Part shown: one piece after another, positions 1 to 7,523 of the stretch
How positions within the stretch are numbered: the first letter of the stretch is position 1
How the letters are laid out: each line of letters opens with the position of its first letter
Assembly (NCBI GenBank): GCA_946479435.1
Contig: CAMLFX010000059.1
Span: 1 to 19,892, forward strand
DNA from: an uncultured Sphingobacteriales bacterium
GTDB lineage: Bacteria > Bacteroidota > Bacteroidia > Chitinophagales > Chitinophagaceae
Reading direction: 5' to 3'
Length of the DNA stretch: 19,892 nucleotides
Notes under the pieces: model-generated
What the model was told of the DNA's origin: nothing
What the model saw: only the letters and a program-made list of their open reading frames with translations
Databases searched by the model: none
Program-made: the position numbers and the translations under genes

Positions 1-659
1 TTTCGCTGGATGACTTTGCAAGGATAATGGAGAAAATAGGTTTAGCTGCAAATGGCGATGCGATATCTGATAATTCGATAGGCTCCATTAAACTGACAGT
101 TCAGAAATTCTATCGAATCAATGGTGGTTCTACCCAGTTAAAAGGTGTAACGCCTGACATTACACTACCCGACCCTTATCAACTGATAGATATGGGTGAA
201 CGTCGTGATAAAGCTGCCTTGAAATGGGATGAGATACCAGCAGCAAATTATAGCAAGGTGGCAAACCCGGTAAACATCAGCACACTTGAAGCAAAAAGCA
301 AAGCCCGTACTAATGCAAATCCTACCTTCCAACTGATAAAAGAAAGCGCACAACGTGTAAAAGCACAGGAAGAAGACAATAAGTATTCACTGAATGAAAA
401 AGAATTTCGCAAAAAACTGGAGGAAGTAAATGCAACATCTAAAAAAATGGAAGCATTGGAAAAAGACGCTGCTGTATTAAGCATTACCAATCCTAAAGAG
501 GATATGCAGAAGATAAACATGGATTCTTTGAATATAAATAAAAACAAGGACTGGATAAAGAACCTGCAAAAAGATATTTACTTATCTGAAACAGTGAACA
601 TAGTTAACGACCTTGCCAAACAATACATGAATGTGAATATTGGTACTGGCATGAAATAA
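1..659 (+). CDS. C-terminal part of tail-specific (S41/Prc-type) protease, 5' end outside window
   Basis: The reading frame is open from base 3, so this is the last 219 residues of a longer protein. The visible part starts at the end of the S41 protease core: the stretch KFYRINGGSTQLKGVTPDI is the family hallmark that follows the catalytic region in Prc/Tsp proteins. After it comes a charged, helix-rich tail of about 150 residues, like the C-terminal domain (DUF3340) of E. coli Prc. The catalytic Ser and Lys must lie upstream of the window and cannot be checked. Known members are periplasmic or envelope proteases that degrade or trim proteins from the C-terminus. A strong hairpin terminator follows the stop directly, so transcription of this unit ends here. 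The first ATG in view (27) is internal and is not a start. Confidence 0.9.
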   Translation, partial: SLDDFARIMEKIGLAANGDAISDNSIGSIKLTVQKFYRINGGSTQLKGVTPDITLPDPYQLIDMGERRDKAALKWDEIPAANYSKVANPVNISTLEAKSKARTNANPTFQLIKESAQRVKAQEEDNKYSLNEKEFRKKLEEVNATSKKMEALEKDAAVLSITNPKEDMQKINMDSLNINKNKDWIKNLQKDIYLSETVNIVNDLAKQYMNVNIGTGMK

Positions 660-676
660 TAAATTGTGATCCTTCT

Positions 677-709
677 AAAAAAGGTGGTGCAAATAGCACC
701 ACCTTTTTT
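677..709 (+). terminator. rho-independent terminator after the S41 protease
   Basis: A 10-bp GC-rich stem (AAGGTGGTGC paired with GCACCACCTT) closes on a 5-nt loop. It is flanked by an A-run on the left and a T-run on the right, which lengthens the stem and supplies the U-tract. It begins 17 nt after the protease stop. The A-run on the other side means it could also terminate minus-strand transcription. Confidence 0.9.
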
Positions 710-718
710 ATTGTAGCC

Positions 719-1432
719 ATGCATTACCTTTGCTTTGCAAATAAAATTTCTTTGTTCACAGGTTTCAGATATTACAGGCTATTACTTTTAGCTATTCTGG
801 TGGTCTTCACGACTAATAGTAATACCTATGCACAGGCGGCGCCAGATACCAGCCTGAACCAGGTGATCCCGGAAGGCGCAAGAGCTAAAGCCGACAGCGT
901 AAGGAAATATGACAGTGTAGTGGTGGTAACATTGGCTACCGATACTGTTGCTGTGTCTGACAGCATCAACATAAAATTTAAACCTTATGTTTTTGAACCC
1001 AACCCCAAAAAGGCCGGTCTATATTCTGCTATTGTACCTGGCCTGGGGCAGCTATACAATCGCCAATACTGGAAAATACCAATAGTGTACGCTATCGTAG
1101 GGGCTACTGGTTATTTCTTCGTAAAGAACCTGAACGATTACCAAAACTATCGGAAAGCTTATGTAAGGCGTATTAGTCTCGATCCTTCTACGGAACCTGA
1201 TAAGTATCCCAACTATACCAACGACAATCTAAAACAGCTGCAAGACCAAAGCAAGCAGTACCTGGATATGACAGTACTGCTGGGTGCACTTGGTTATACA
1301 ATACAGGTGCTGGACGCTGTTGCCTCTGCACACCTGAAGAACTTCGATATATCGCGCGATATATCTATGCGTATGCAACCTGTAGTTGCTCCAGGTGGCG
1401 TGGGGCTGGGCCTGGTTATGAATTTCAAATAG
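719..1432 (+). CDS. DUF5683 family envelope protein
   Basis: This 237-residue frame has a hydrophobic signal segment (RLLLLAILVVF) ending near TYAQ, a linker of about 60 residues, then the conserved DUF5683 block (PKKAGLYSAIVPGLGQLYN, followed by YWKIPIVYAIVGATGYFF). DUF5683 proteins are common in Bacteroidota, are probably inner-membrane or envelope proteins, and have no established function. A promoter -7 element (TACCTTTG at 725-732) lies inside the first codons of the ATG-719 frame, so that ATG is probably not transcribed. The in-frame TTG at 752 would give a cleaner signal peptide (MFTGFRYYRLLLLA...) and is a credible true start. I keep ATG 719 as the outer limit. The gene stands alone between a terminator and pcm. 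Confidence 0.82.
   Translation: MHYLCFANKISLFTGFRYYRLLLLAILVVFTTNSNTYAQAAPDTSLNQVIPEGARAKADSVRKYDSVVVVTLATDTVAVSDSINIKFKPYVFEPNPKKAGLYSAIVPGLGQLYNRQYWKIPIVYAIVGATGYFFVKNLNDYQNYRKAYVRRISLDPSTEPDKYPNYTNDNLKQLQDQSKQYLDMTVLLGALGYTIQVLDAVASAHLKNFDISRDISMRMQPVVAPGGVGLGLVMNFK
725..732 (+). promoter_or_regulatory. promoter -7 element for the DUF5683 gene
   Basis: TACCTTTG, followed by C, matches the Bacteroidota -7 consensus TAnnTTTG exactly. The expected transcription start is about 5-8 nt downstream, near 738-740. No convincing TTTG -33 box is seen at the right spacing. It implies translation starts downstream of ATG 719. Confidence 0.55.
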
Positions 1433-1489
1433 ATGTGCATACTGTTGTCGCTGCATTTGTTGCAACTTTTATTTCACACGCAGCTAAAC

Positions 1490-1497
1490 TAACTTTG
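1490..1497 (+). promoter_or_regulatory. promoter -7 element for pcm
   Basis: TAACTTTG, followed by C, matches TAnnTTTG. It ends only 4 nt before the pcm ATG at 1502, so the transcript would begin at or next to the start codon (leaderless or nearly so). The -33 region is T-rich but lacks a clean TTTG. Confidence 0.55.
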
Positions 1498-1501
1498 CTA
1501 T

Positions 1502-2167
1502 ATGCTGCACAGCAAGCCGAAAGAAGATAATTACCTGCATAAAGGATTAAGAAAACAACTGGTACAGTTGCTACGGGAAAAAGGAATAAAAGACGAGCGT
1601 GTGCTTGCTGCAATAGAAACTATTCCCCGTCATTTTTTTCTCGATCCTGCTTTTGAACGCATTGCTTACGAAGACCGTGCTTTCCCCATTGTCGCCAATC
1701 AAACTATTTCGCAGCCATATACGGTAGCATTCCAAACGCAATTGCTGGAATTGAAGAAATTCGATAAAGTGCTGGAAATAGGTACTGGCAGTGCATACCA
1801 GGCTTGCGTATTGGCAGAACTATGCCACATGGTATATAGCATAGAAAGGCAGAAGGCTTTATACGACTTTGTGGGTGGCTTCTTCTTCCTGAAAAAATAT
1901 CCTAATATAAAGCGTTTTTACGGCGATGGTTATGAAGGTTTACCATCTTATGCGCCTTTCGATAAGATAATCATAACAGCTGCCGCACCTTTTATACCGC
2001 CAAAACTTGTAGCACAGCTGAAACCCGGCGGTATTATAGTAGTGCCTGTAGGCGACGATAATGGCCAGAAGATGATGCGTATTACAAAAGATAAAGAGGG
2101 AAATATCCACGAAGAAACGCTGGGCGATTTTAGCTTTGTACCTATGTTAGGTGGCAAAAACAAATAG
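1502..2167 (+). CDS. pcm: protein-L-isoaspartate O-methyltransferase
   Basis: Transfers a methyl group from S-adenosylmethionine to L-isoaspartyl residues in damaged proteins, the first step of their repair; cytosolic. The 221 residues match the usual PIMT length. Visible hallmarks are QTISQPY at 67-73 (substrate site) and SAM motif I LEIGTGSAYQ at 91-100, followed by GDGYEGLP and a late LKPGGIIVVPVG strand. The usual GSGYQ of motif I reads GSAYQ here, a mild variation. ATG 1502 is chosen because it directly follows a -7 element and leaves the N-terminal helix intact. The stop lies one base from the stop of convergent queG, with no terminator between them. Confidence 0.95.
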   Translation: MLHSKPKEDNYLHKGLRKQLVQLLREKGIKDERVLAAIETIPRHFFLDPAFERIAYEDRAFPIVANQTISQPYTVAFQTQLLELKKFDKVLEIGTGSAYQACVLAELCHMVYSIERQKALYDFVGGFFFLKKYPNIKRFYGDGYEGLPSYAPFDKIIITAAAPFIPPKLVAQLKPGGIIVVPVGDDNGQKMMRITKDKEGNIHEETLGDFSFVPMLGGKNK

Positions 2168-2168
2168 G

Positions 2169-3101
2169 CTACTTCATTTTCAGGGCTTTAATGTTTCGTT
2201 GTATCCCTTTATACTTTGGCCTGCTGATAGGTGATGATTTGAATATTTTTCTGAACGCATCTTCGCTCATTGCTTCCCATTCAGCTAAAGAAAGATCAAG
2301 AACTTCAGGTATAGGTTGAAAAGCAGATTCATGATTGGATTGCGAAAAACGGTTCCATGGGCAAACATCCTGGCATATATCACAGCCAAACATCCAGCCA
2401 TTCATTTTCTCTGCCAACTCATCAGGTATCAATTCTTCTTTTAGTTCAATAGTAAGATACGAGATACACTTACTGCCATCTATTTCAGTTGGCGATACAA
2501 TAGCCTGTGTAGGGCACGCATCTATACACCTGGTGCAGCTACCACAATGATCGGTTGCGAACGGAGCATCAGCAACTAATTCAAGATCGGTTATCAGCGT
2601 AGCAATAAAAAAGAAAGAGCCTGTTTTCTTATTTAGCAGGTTGCCATTTTTACCTACCCAGCCTAGCCCGCTACGTACAGCCCAACTTCTTTCCAGTACA
2701 GGCGCGCTATCTACAAAGCCCCGCCCATCCACCTCTCCTATCTGCTCTTTTATAAAAGCTAATAGTTGGTTGAGCTTATCACGAATAACATAATGGTAAT
2801 CTATTCCCCATGCGTACTTCGCAATATGTGGCGTATCTTCTTGCTGCTCTTGTGATGGATAATAATTAAGCAATAATGTTATTACAGACTTTGCGCCGGG
2901 CACCAGTTTTGTTGGGTCTATACGCAAATCAAAATAACGCTCCATATATTGCATGCTACCCTGGTAGCCTTTGTTCAGCCACTGCTCCAGGCGGCGGGCG
3001 TCTTCATCCAACTGTACAGCCTTTGCTATACCACAATTCATAAAACCCAGCCTTTCGGCTTCTTGTTTTATGAGAATTGTATTTTTTTCGGCCGATAACA
3101 A
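2169..3101 (-). CDS. queG: epoxyqueuosine reductase
   Basis: Catalyses the last step of queuosine biosynthesis, reducing epoxyqueuosine to queuosine in tRNA with a cobalamin and two [4Fe-4S] clusters; cytosolic. In the 310 residues the ferredoxin-like cluster motif is [12 protein letters not shown] at 186-197, with the second cysteine set at 212 and 240-247 ([13 protein letters not shown]). The DSAPVLER segment at 131-138 carries the probable catalytic Asp, and the tail [17 protein letters not shown] is typical of the family. No ATG fits the expected N-terminus. The frame opens with TTG at 3101, 5 nt after the yigZ stop, so translational coupling is likely. It is the last gene of the ribD operon. 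Its stop abuts pcm with a 1-nt gap. Confidence 0.95.
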   Translation of the reverse strand: MLSAEKNTILIKQEAERLGFMNCGIAKAVQLDEDARRLEQWLNKGYQGSMQYMERYFDLRIDPTKLVPGAKSVITLLLNYYPSQEQQEDTPHIAKYAWGIDYHYVIRDKLNQLLAFIKEQIGEVDGRGFVDSAPVLERSWAVRSGLGWVGKNGNLLNKKTGSFFFIATLITDLELVADAPFATDHCGSCTRCIDACPTQAIVSPTEIDGSKCISYLTIELKEELIPDELAEKMNGWMFGCDICQDVCPWNRFSQSNHESAFQPIPEVLDLSLAEWEAMSEDAFRKIFKSSPISRPKYKGIQRNIKALKMK

Positions 3102-3106
3102 ATGAA

Positions 3107-3715
3107 TTATTCTTTTAGACGCTTTACTTGCACACCACGAATTTCTGAAAGTCTGCTGATATAGTCTTCCGCATTCTTTTTAGGAATACCTGCATCTACC
3201 CTACAAAACAATTGTAGCTCTTGTCGGTATATGGTTGCCTCACTCTGCTTTAATAAATACAACACTTCACTCATTACGGGGTAATCAAACTCAACAGAGA
3301 CTATTTCTTCTATCCACTTTTCTATGATAACAGCCTTTCCCAGCGCATCAGCCGTAGCTGTTTTGTACGCATTTATTAAACCCGGCACACCTAGCAGTGT
3401 ACCGCCAAAATAACGAACAACTACTACCAGCACATTAGTAAAGCCTGCACTATCTATTTGCCCTAAAATTGGCTTACCCGCACTACCCGATGGTTCACCA
3501 TCATCATTAGCACGAAACTGTAAGCCATCCGTACCTAAACGGTAAGCATAGCAAAAGTGTACCGCTTTAGGGTGTTCTTTTTTCAAAGACTGTATTTTTT
3601 CCTTCACGTCTTGTGCAGACGATATAGGATATGCATAGCCGAAGAACTTACTTCCCCTGTCTTTAAATTCACTGGTTGTTGCCCCTACAATTGTCTTGTA
3701 TTTATATTCATCCAT
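3107..3715 (-). CDS. YigZ/IMPACT family protein (UPF0029 plus DUF1949)
   Basis: About 202 residues, the normal length of the bacterial YigZ family. The N-terminal IMPACT domain shows the family signature ([17 protein letters not shown]) followed by [21 protein letters not shown]. The C-terminal 65 residues fit the DUF1949 ferredoxin-like fold. The eukaryotic homologue IMPACT regulates translation through GCN2. The bacterial role is unsettled, so no specific function is assigned. ATG 3715 is preferred, giving [13 protein letters not shown] at 3721 overlapping the permease stop (TTGA) is the alternative start. It is third in the ribD operon, with almost no spacing on either side, which points to co-translation. 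Confidence 0.9.
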   Translation of the reverse strand: MDEYKYKTIVGATTSEFKDRGSKFFGYAYPISSAQDVKEKIQSLKKEHPKAVHFCYAYRLGTDGLQFRANDDGEPSGSAGKPILGQIDSAGFTNVLVVVVRYFGGTLLGVPGLINAYKTATADALGKAVIIEKWIEEIVSVEFDYPVMSEVLYLLKQSEATIYRQELQLFCRVDAGIPKKNAEDYISRLSEIRGVQVKRLKE

Positions 3716-3717
3716 AC

Positions 3718-4584
3718 TCAATCACCAAATGCTATAAGCGATATCGCTGCTATTGATAAAACTAACCCTATTATGCGTGCTGCAGGTGCTTTTTCTTTAA
3801 ATAAAACAATTCCGCAAATTGCTGATACTACTACTATCCCAATATTATTAACGGGTATTGCCGCTGAACTTTGCAGGAAATCAGCGTTCAATAATTTAAT
3901 GAGATAGTAGATAGAAAAATAATTAGGCACGCCCAATAACACTCCTGCTGCAATATTGCGAAAATGAAATACTGTCTTATTCCTTGCTATAGCAACAGCC
4001 ACAAGCAATAAACCAATAATACCCGCTGTAGCAAAAGCGTGTATGGTAAAAGAAACCATACTCTCATCATCCTGCAAAAAACTATTCTCTGCATATTTTA
4101 CCAATGCATCCAACAAGCCACTTCCTAAAAACAATAATCCCGGCCATAGCAGATCTTGCCCTTTTCTACCGTCTTCTTTTATTCTTGTAGTGAGGTAAAC
4201 AGCGGGGAAGGCCAGTATAATTCCCAATAGTTTTATTACTGTAAGTTGTTCATTGTATAGCCAAAGCGAAAACACCACGGGTATCACCAGCGATAATTTA
4301 TTAGCAACCGTAGTAGTTGTTATACCTTCCTTCTTCGTGCAATACGCTATAAGGTTGAATAAAGATATCAGCATACCACCCATCAGCAGGCTCCATGGCA
4401 GCCAGCTATACAAAATGCTGTTAGTGCCCACAGGAAAGCTGCCATGCAGCAAACTACCTACCAGAACACAAGTCAGGTAGTTAACAACAATAGCCTGCAA
4501 GGCGTCTATCTTATACTTTGGGAAAAGTTTAAAAAGCACATAAAGAAGCGTATTCAGCAATATGGCAACCAGCAGGTATAACAT
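3718..4584 (-). CDS. DMT superfamily (EamA-like) permease
   Basis: About 288 residues, nearly all hydrophobic, with roughly ten predicted membrane helices in two halves, as in EamA/DMT drug-metabolite transporters. The first helix is LYLLVAILLNTLLYVLF and the last segment is IIGLVLSIAAISLIAF. The substrate cannot be read from the sequence. Its place between ribD and yigZ might suggest flavin or pyrimidine traffic, but DMT genes are often embedded in unrelated operons, so that is only a guess. ATG 4584 is chosen over a TTG one codon earlier (4587). It starts 11 nt after the ribD stop, and its end reaches the yigZ start region. Inner-membrane protein. Confidence 0.88.
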   Translation of the reverse strand: MLYLLVAILLNTLLYVLFKLFPKYKIDALQAIVVNYLTCVLVGSLLHGSFPVGTNSILYSWLPWSLLMGGMLISLFNLIAYCTKKEGITTTTVANKLSLVIPVVFSLWLYNEQLTVIKLLGIILAFPAVYLTTRIKEDGRKGQDLLWPGLLFLGSGLLDALVKYAENSFLQDDESMVSFTIHAFATAGIIGLLLVAVAIARNKTVFHFRNIAAGVLLGVPNYFSIYYLIKLLNADFLQSSAAIPVNNIGIVVVSAICGIVLFKEKAPAARIIGLVLSIAAISLIAFGD

Positions 4585-4595
4585 CAATAATGCAT

Positions 4596-5666
4596 TTATA
4601 GCTCCATACTGGTTTCATAGGTATACTTGCTATCGGCCTTTGTATATACATCCAGTTCATCGCCCGCTATATTTACGCTCAATGCTTTGCTTGCATGGGG
4701 CAATAACGGCGCCTTCAGGCCATCTTCCATCTGTACATCTGCGGTAAATATTCTTGCCTCATCCCATAGACCACTTTCAATAAAACTTTCCAGCAAGTAC
4801 ACCCCTCCTTCCACAATAAGCGATGTAATATTAGCTTCATACAGTTTTTGTGCTATCTGCTGTAAAACATCTTTACTAAAGTCCACCTGCACATAGCGTA
4901 TGTTTCCCTTTTGCTTTTCTTCATTGTTATTAATTATCCAGGTGTCGGCTTCTTTATCAAACACTTTCAGTAATGAGGGCAATTCAAGCTTTTCATCTAT
5001 AACTATGCGTACGGGTTGCTTCCCTTTCCAGTCTCTTGCTGTAAGGTGCGGATCATCGTTGAGCGCCGTATTAAAGCCTACCATTATAGCTGCTTCTTCT
5101 GTTCGCCATTTATGCAATAGTTGCTTGCTATGCACATTACTCAGCTGGTAGCGCGTTCTATTAAGCGGCGCGAAGAATCCGTTAGCGGTCTGCGCCCATT
5201 TTAGAATAATATAGGGCCGCTGCTGCTCATGAAAACAAAAGAAACGCCTGTTCAGCCAAAGTCCTTCTTTTTCTAATACACCTGTGGCTACTTTCACCCC
5301 GTTCGCTTCCAATATCCTTATACCTTTTCCACTCACTTTTGCAAAAGGATCTACATTGCAGATAACTATTTTCCTTACTCCTTCTGCAACTATCCTATTG
5401 GCGCAAGGTGGTGTTTGGCCGTGGTGTGCGCAAGGCTCCAGGTTCACATACATGGTGCTTTCGGGTATCAAATGCTTGTCTGCATCTGCTACACTTTCAA
5501 AGCAATTCACTTCTGCATGTGCCTGCCCGTATTGCTCATGCCATCCTTCACCTATTACGCGCCCATTATGCACCAATATAGCGCCCACCATCGGGTTAGG
5601 TGCAGCATGGCCCTTACCCTTCTGTGCAAGCTCAAAACAGCGACGCATATACAACGCTTCATTCAT
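4596..5666 (-). CDS. ribD: bifunctional riboflavin biosynthesis deaminase/reductase RibD
   Basis: Catalyses two consecutive steps of riboflavin synthesis: deamination of the diaminopyrimidine product of GTP cyclohydrolase II, then NADPH-dependent reduction of the ribosyl chain. The N-terminal deaminase domain (about residues 1-145) has the zinc and catalytic set HAE at 50-52 and PCAHHGQTPPC with Cys79 and Cys88. The reductase domain follows from about 150 (RPYIILKWAQTANG), with a late VEGG motif. The length, 356 residues, is typical. The frame can be opened upstream at TTG 5675, but that codon lies inside the -7 promoter element, so ATG 5666 is the start. First gene of a four-gene minus-strand operon with the permease, yigZ and queG. 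Other rib genes are not in view. Confidence 0.96.
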   Translation of the reverse strand: MNEALYMRRCFELAQKGKGHAAPNPMVGAILVHNGRVIGEGWHEQYGQAHAEVNCFESVADADKHLIPESTMYVNLEPCAHHGQTPPCANRIVAEGVRKIVICNVDPFAKVSGKGIRILEANGVKVATGVLEKEGLWLNRRFFCFHEQQRPYIILKWAQTANGFFAPLNRTRYQLSNVHSKQLLHKWRTEEAAIMVGFNTALNDDPHLTARDWKGKQPVRIVIDEKLELPSLLKVFDKEADTWIINNNEEKQKGNIRYVQVDFSKDVLQQIAQKLYEANITSLIVEGGVYLLESFIESGLWDEARIFTADVQMEDGLKAPLLPHASKALSVNIAGDELDVYTKADSKYTYETSMEL

Positions 5667-5672
5667 CAGTTG

Positions 5673-5680
5673 CAAATGTA
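5673..5680 (-). promoter_or_regulatory. promoter -7 element for the ribD operon
   Basis: Read on the minus strand this is TACATTTG followed by C, an exact TAnnTTTG match, 6 nt before the ATG at 5666. It predicts a leaderless or very short-leader transcript and rules out the upstream TTG as a start. No riboflavin (FMN) riboswitch fits in the short space to prmC. Confidence 0.6.
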
Positions 5681-5708
5681 TCTAAAACCTGCTCATTCTG
5701 CCACTATG

Positions 5709-5716
5709 TATATTTG
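5709..5716 (+). promoter_or_regulatory. promoter -7 element for prmC
   Basis: TATATTTG followed by C is an exact TAnnTTTG match, ending 4 nt before the prmC ATG at 5721. An in-frame ATG at 5706 overlaps the element and so should not be the start. Together with the ribD element it makes a compact divergent promoter pair in 54 bp. Confidence 0.6.
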
Positions 5717-5720
5717 CATT

Positions 5721-6575
5721 ATGTTCAGTTATAAAGACGCCTTTTACTATTTAAAAAACGAACTACAGCCATTATACGATGCCCCCGAGGCTACCGCAAT
5801 AGCGCACGAAGTACTGGAGTACCTTACCGGTGCCGATAAAATGCAGCGGCTGGTAAAAAAAGATACGCTCTGCACCGGGCTGCAGCAGGCAAGGTTCAAC
5901 CAGATGCATGCAGCACTTACCAAGGGTACGCCCTTACAATACGTCATTGGCCATACATGGTTTATGGGCCGCAAATACCTGGTAGATAAAAATGTACTGA
6001 TACCACGGCCCGAAACAGAAGAACTGGTGCAGTGGATAATTGAAGACAATACTAACGAGAACATCAGCATATTGGATATTGGCACGGGTAGTGGCTGCAT
6101 CCCTATATCACTAAAAATTGCGCTGCATGGCGCTGCCATTACTTCTTGCGATGTAAGCGAAGATGCTTTGGAAGTTGCCCGTAAAAATGCAACCGCGCTG
6201 GAAGCTGATGTATTATTCCTGCAACGCGACATACTGAACGAACGCGAGCAACAGCAACTGGATCATTACGATATCATAGTTTCCAACCCGCCCTATATAC
6301 CTGTAGGCGAAAAAGAAAAGCTGCACACCAATGTACGCAATTTTGAACCTGAACTTGCCCTCTTCGTGCCCGATAACGACCCACTATTATTCTATCGTAC
6401 AATAGCGCAGTTTGGCCTATCACACCTGAAAGCGAATGGCGCATTGTATTTTGAATTACATACCGACCATGCGATGGATACCGACGCACTGGTACGCACA
6501 ATGGGCTACCAAACCGAATTGCAAAAAGATATGCATGGCAACCTGCGTATGCTGAAAGCGCAAAAGCTGTCTTAG
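5721..6575 (+). CDS. prmC: peptide chain release factor N5-glutamine methyltransferase
   Basis: Methylates the glutamine of the GGQ motif of release factors RF1 and RF2 with SAM, raising termination efficiency; cytosolic. The 284 residues include an N-terminal helical domain (1-85), the linker motif LIPRPETEELV at 93-103, SAM motif I LDIGTGSGCIPIS at 118-130 and the substrate-gripping NPPY at 189-192, which is diagnostic. Longer in-frame extensions upstream (to 5415) run antisense through ribD and are not real. ATG 5721 is set by the -7 element at 5709-5716. Divergent from the ribD operon. No clear terminator follows. Confidence 0.95.
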   Translation: MFSYKDAFYYLKNELQPLYDAPEATAIAHEVLEYLTGADKMQRLVKKDTLCTGLQQARFNQMHAALTKGTPLQYVIGHTWFMGRKYLVDKNVLIPRPETEELVQWIIEDNTNENISILDIGTGSGCIPISLKIALHGAAITSCDVSEDALEVARKNATALEADVLFLQRDILNEREQQQLDHYDIIVSNPPYIPVGEKEKLHTNVRNFEPELALFVPDNDPLLFYRTIAQFGLSHLKANGALYFELHTDHAMDTDALVRTMGYQTELQKDMHGNLRMLKAQKLS

Positions 6576-6666
6576 GCATTTATAAATAGCAAATAATTTG
6601 TTGGTATGGTTATTACGCCTGTGTATAGGTAAATACTTATTGTTTCATCCTTAAAACATAGGAACT

Positions 6667-6996
6667 ATGGGATACCATGAATATCAACAATGTATAGATG
6701 CATGCCTTAGGTGTGCAGCTATTTGCGACCACTGTGCAGCCTCTTGCACCAAAGAAAAAGATGTGAACATGATGGCTAAATGCATAGAGCTGGATATGCA
6801 GTGCGCCACGCTCTGCTATACTGCAGCAAGGCTCATGAGTATGGGCAGCAGCTATGCTAAAGACTTGTGCAAATTATGCGCTGATGCCTGCAAAAAATGT
6901 GCGGAAGAATGCGGCAAACACGAGAACGAGCACTGTAAAGAATGCGCAGCAGCTTGCAGCAAATGCGCTGAAGAATGCAGCAAAATGGCAGCATAA
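6667..6996 (+). CDS. four-helix-bundle copper-binding protein, cytosolic Csp-like (DUF326)
   Basis: A 109-residue protein with 19 cysteines: 9, 13, 16, 20, 23, 27; 39, 46, 50; 68, 71, 75, 78, 82; 90, 93, 97, 100, 104. The alternating i+3/i+4 spacing puts the thiols on one face of amphipathic helices, as in copper storage proteins (Csp), which hold many Cu(I) ions in the core of a four-helix bundle. There is no Tat or Sec signal, so it resembles cytosolic Csp3 rather than exported Csp1. Copper storage or sequestration is inferred from the family. The start is supported by a weak AGGA-type site just upstream. It is a single-gene unit ending in a strong hairpin terminator. No copper ATPase or CueR/CsoR gene is near. 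Confidence 0.9.
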   Translation: MGYHEYQQCIDACLRCAAICDHCAASCTKEKDVNMMAKCIELDMQCATLCYTAARLMSMGSSYAKDLCKLCADACKKCAEECGKHENEHCKECAAACSKCAEECSKMAA

Positions 6997-7046
6997 TTTT
7001 CATCATTACCTACAGCAAGTTATAGCCATAGCATTATTGTTTAATG

Positions 7047-7084
7047 ATAGGGGAAACATCGCATGATGCTTCCCCTATGCTTTT
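7047..7084 (+). terminator. rho-independent terminator after the Csp-like gene
   Basis: A 9-bp stem (ATAGGGGAA with TTCCCCTAT) continues after one mismatch as CATC/GATG around a GCAT loop, then runs into GCTTTTATGTTT. It lies 50 nt after the stop of the copper protein. Confidence 0.85.
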
Positions 7085-7160
7085 ATGTTTGTCAGCTATA
7101 TCTAATGCTGTTTCCTGGTAACATTTATAATATTATCTTTAAGGTATTAATACTAATACT

Positions 7161-7436
7161 GTGGATAAGCAATTGCGCATATCAAGAATCGCGATAATAG
7201 CCATCTTCCTGGGCCTCATACGTTGTATCTCCGAACCCTTCCGTTTGCAGTATTATGCAACCACACCACTTACCTTTACTCAGGCAACCCCCTATATAGT
7301 AGGCGCACTGGTGGCCGCAACAGGGCTATTTATTATGACGCTGCTATCGTTTTGGCGGTTAAGTAAACTGGTAACTATAATAGCCATCGCCACGCTTATA
7401 GGTATGTTCATTGTGAAATGGAAATACCAGGTCTAA
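7161..7436 (+). CDS. small three-helix membrane protein, unknown function
   Basis: The 91-residue frame opens with GTG at 7161; no in-frame ATG gives a sensible N-terminus. It has three hydrophobic stretches (about residues 8-20, 45-62 and 70-84), separated by short polar turns and ending in KWKYQV, so it should be a small integral membrane protein. A -7-like TATCTTTA at 7134-7141 lies 19 nt upstream and could serve as its promoter. It sits between the Csp terminator and the DUF4349 lipoprotein gene, same strand, with an 87-nt gap to the latter. I do not recognise the family. Confidence 0.62.
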   Translation: MDKQLRISRIAIIAIFLGLIRCISEPFRLQYYATTPLTFTQATPYIVGALVAATGLFIMTLLSFWRLSKLVTIIAIATLIGMFIVKWKYQV

Positions 7437-7523
7437 GCCACGCGTACTATGCTTTAGTTTTTATTTAACACGCTCTGCCTGCCACCTTTTGCACTTGTTG
7501 GTATCAATAGTAAACACCTTACT

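Noticed and set aside
5415..5720. N-terminal extension of prmC from 5415
   Set aside because: It is antisense to ribD and crosses the ribD promoter. The -7 box at 5709-5716 places the start at 5721, which also gives the normal family length.
5747..6232. 161-codon minus-strand frame inside prmC
   Set aside because: Fully antisense to a gene with diagnostic motifs (NPPY, GTGSG); composition typical of a shadow frame.
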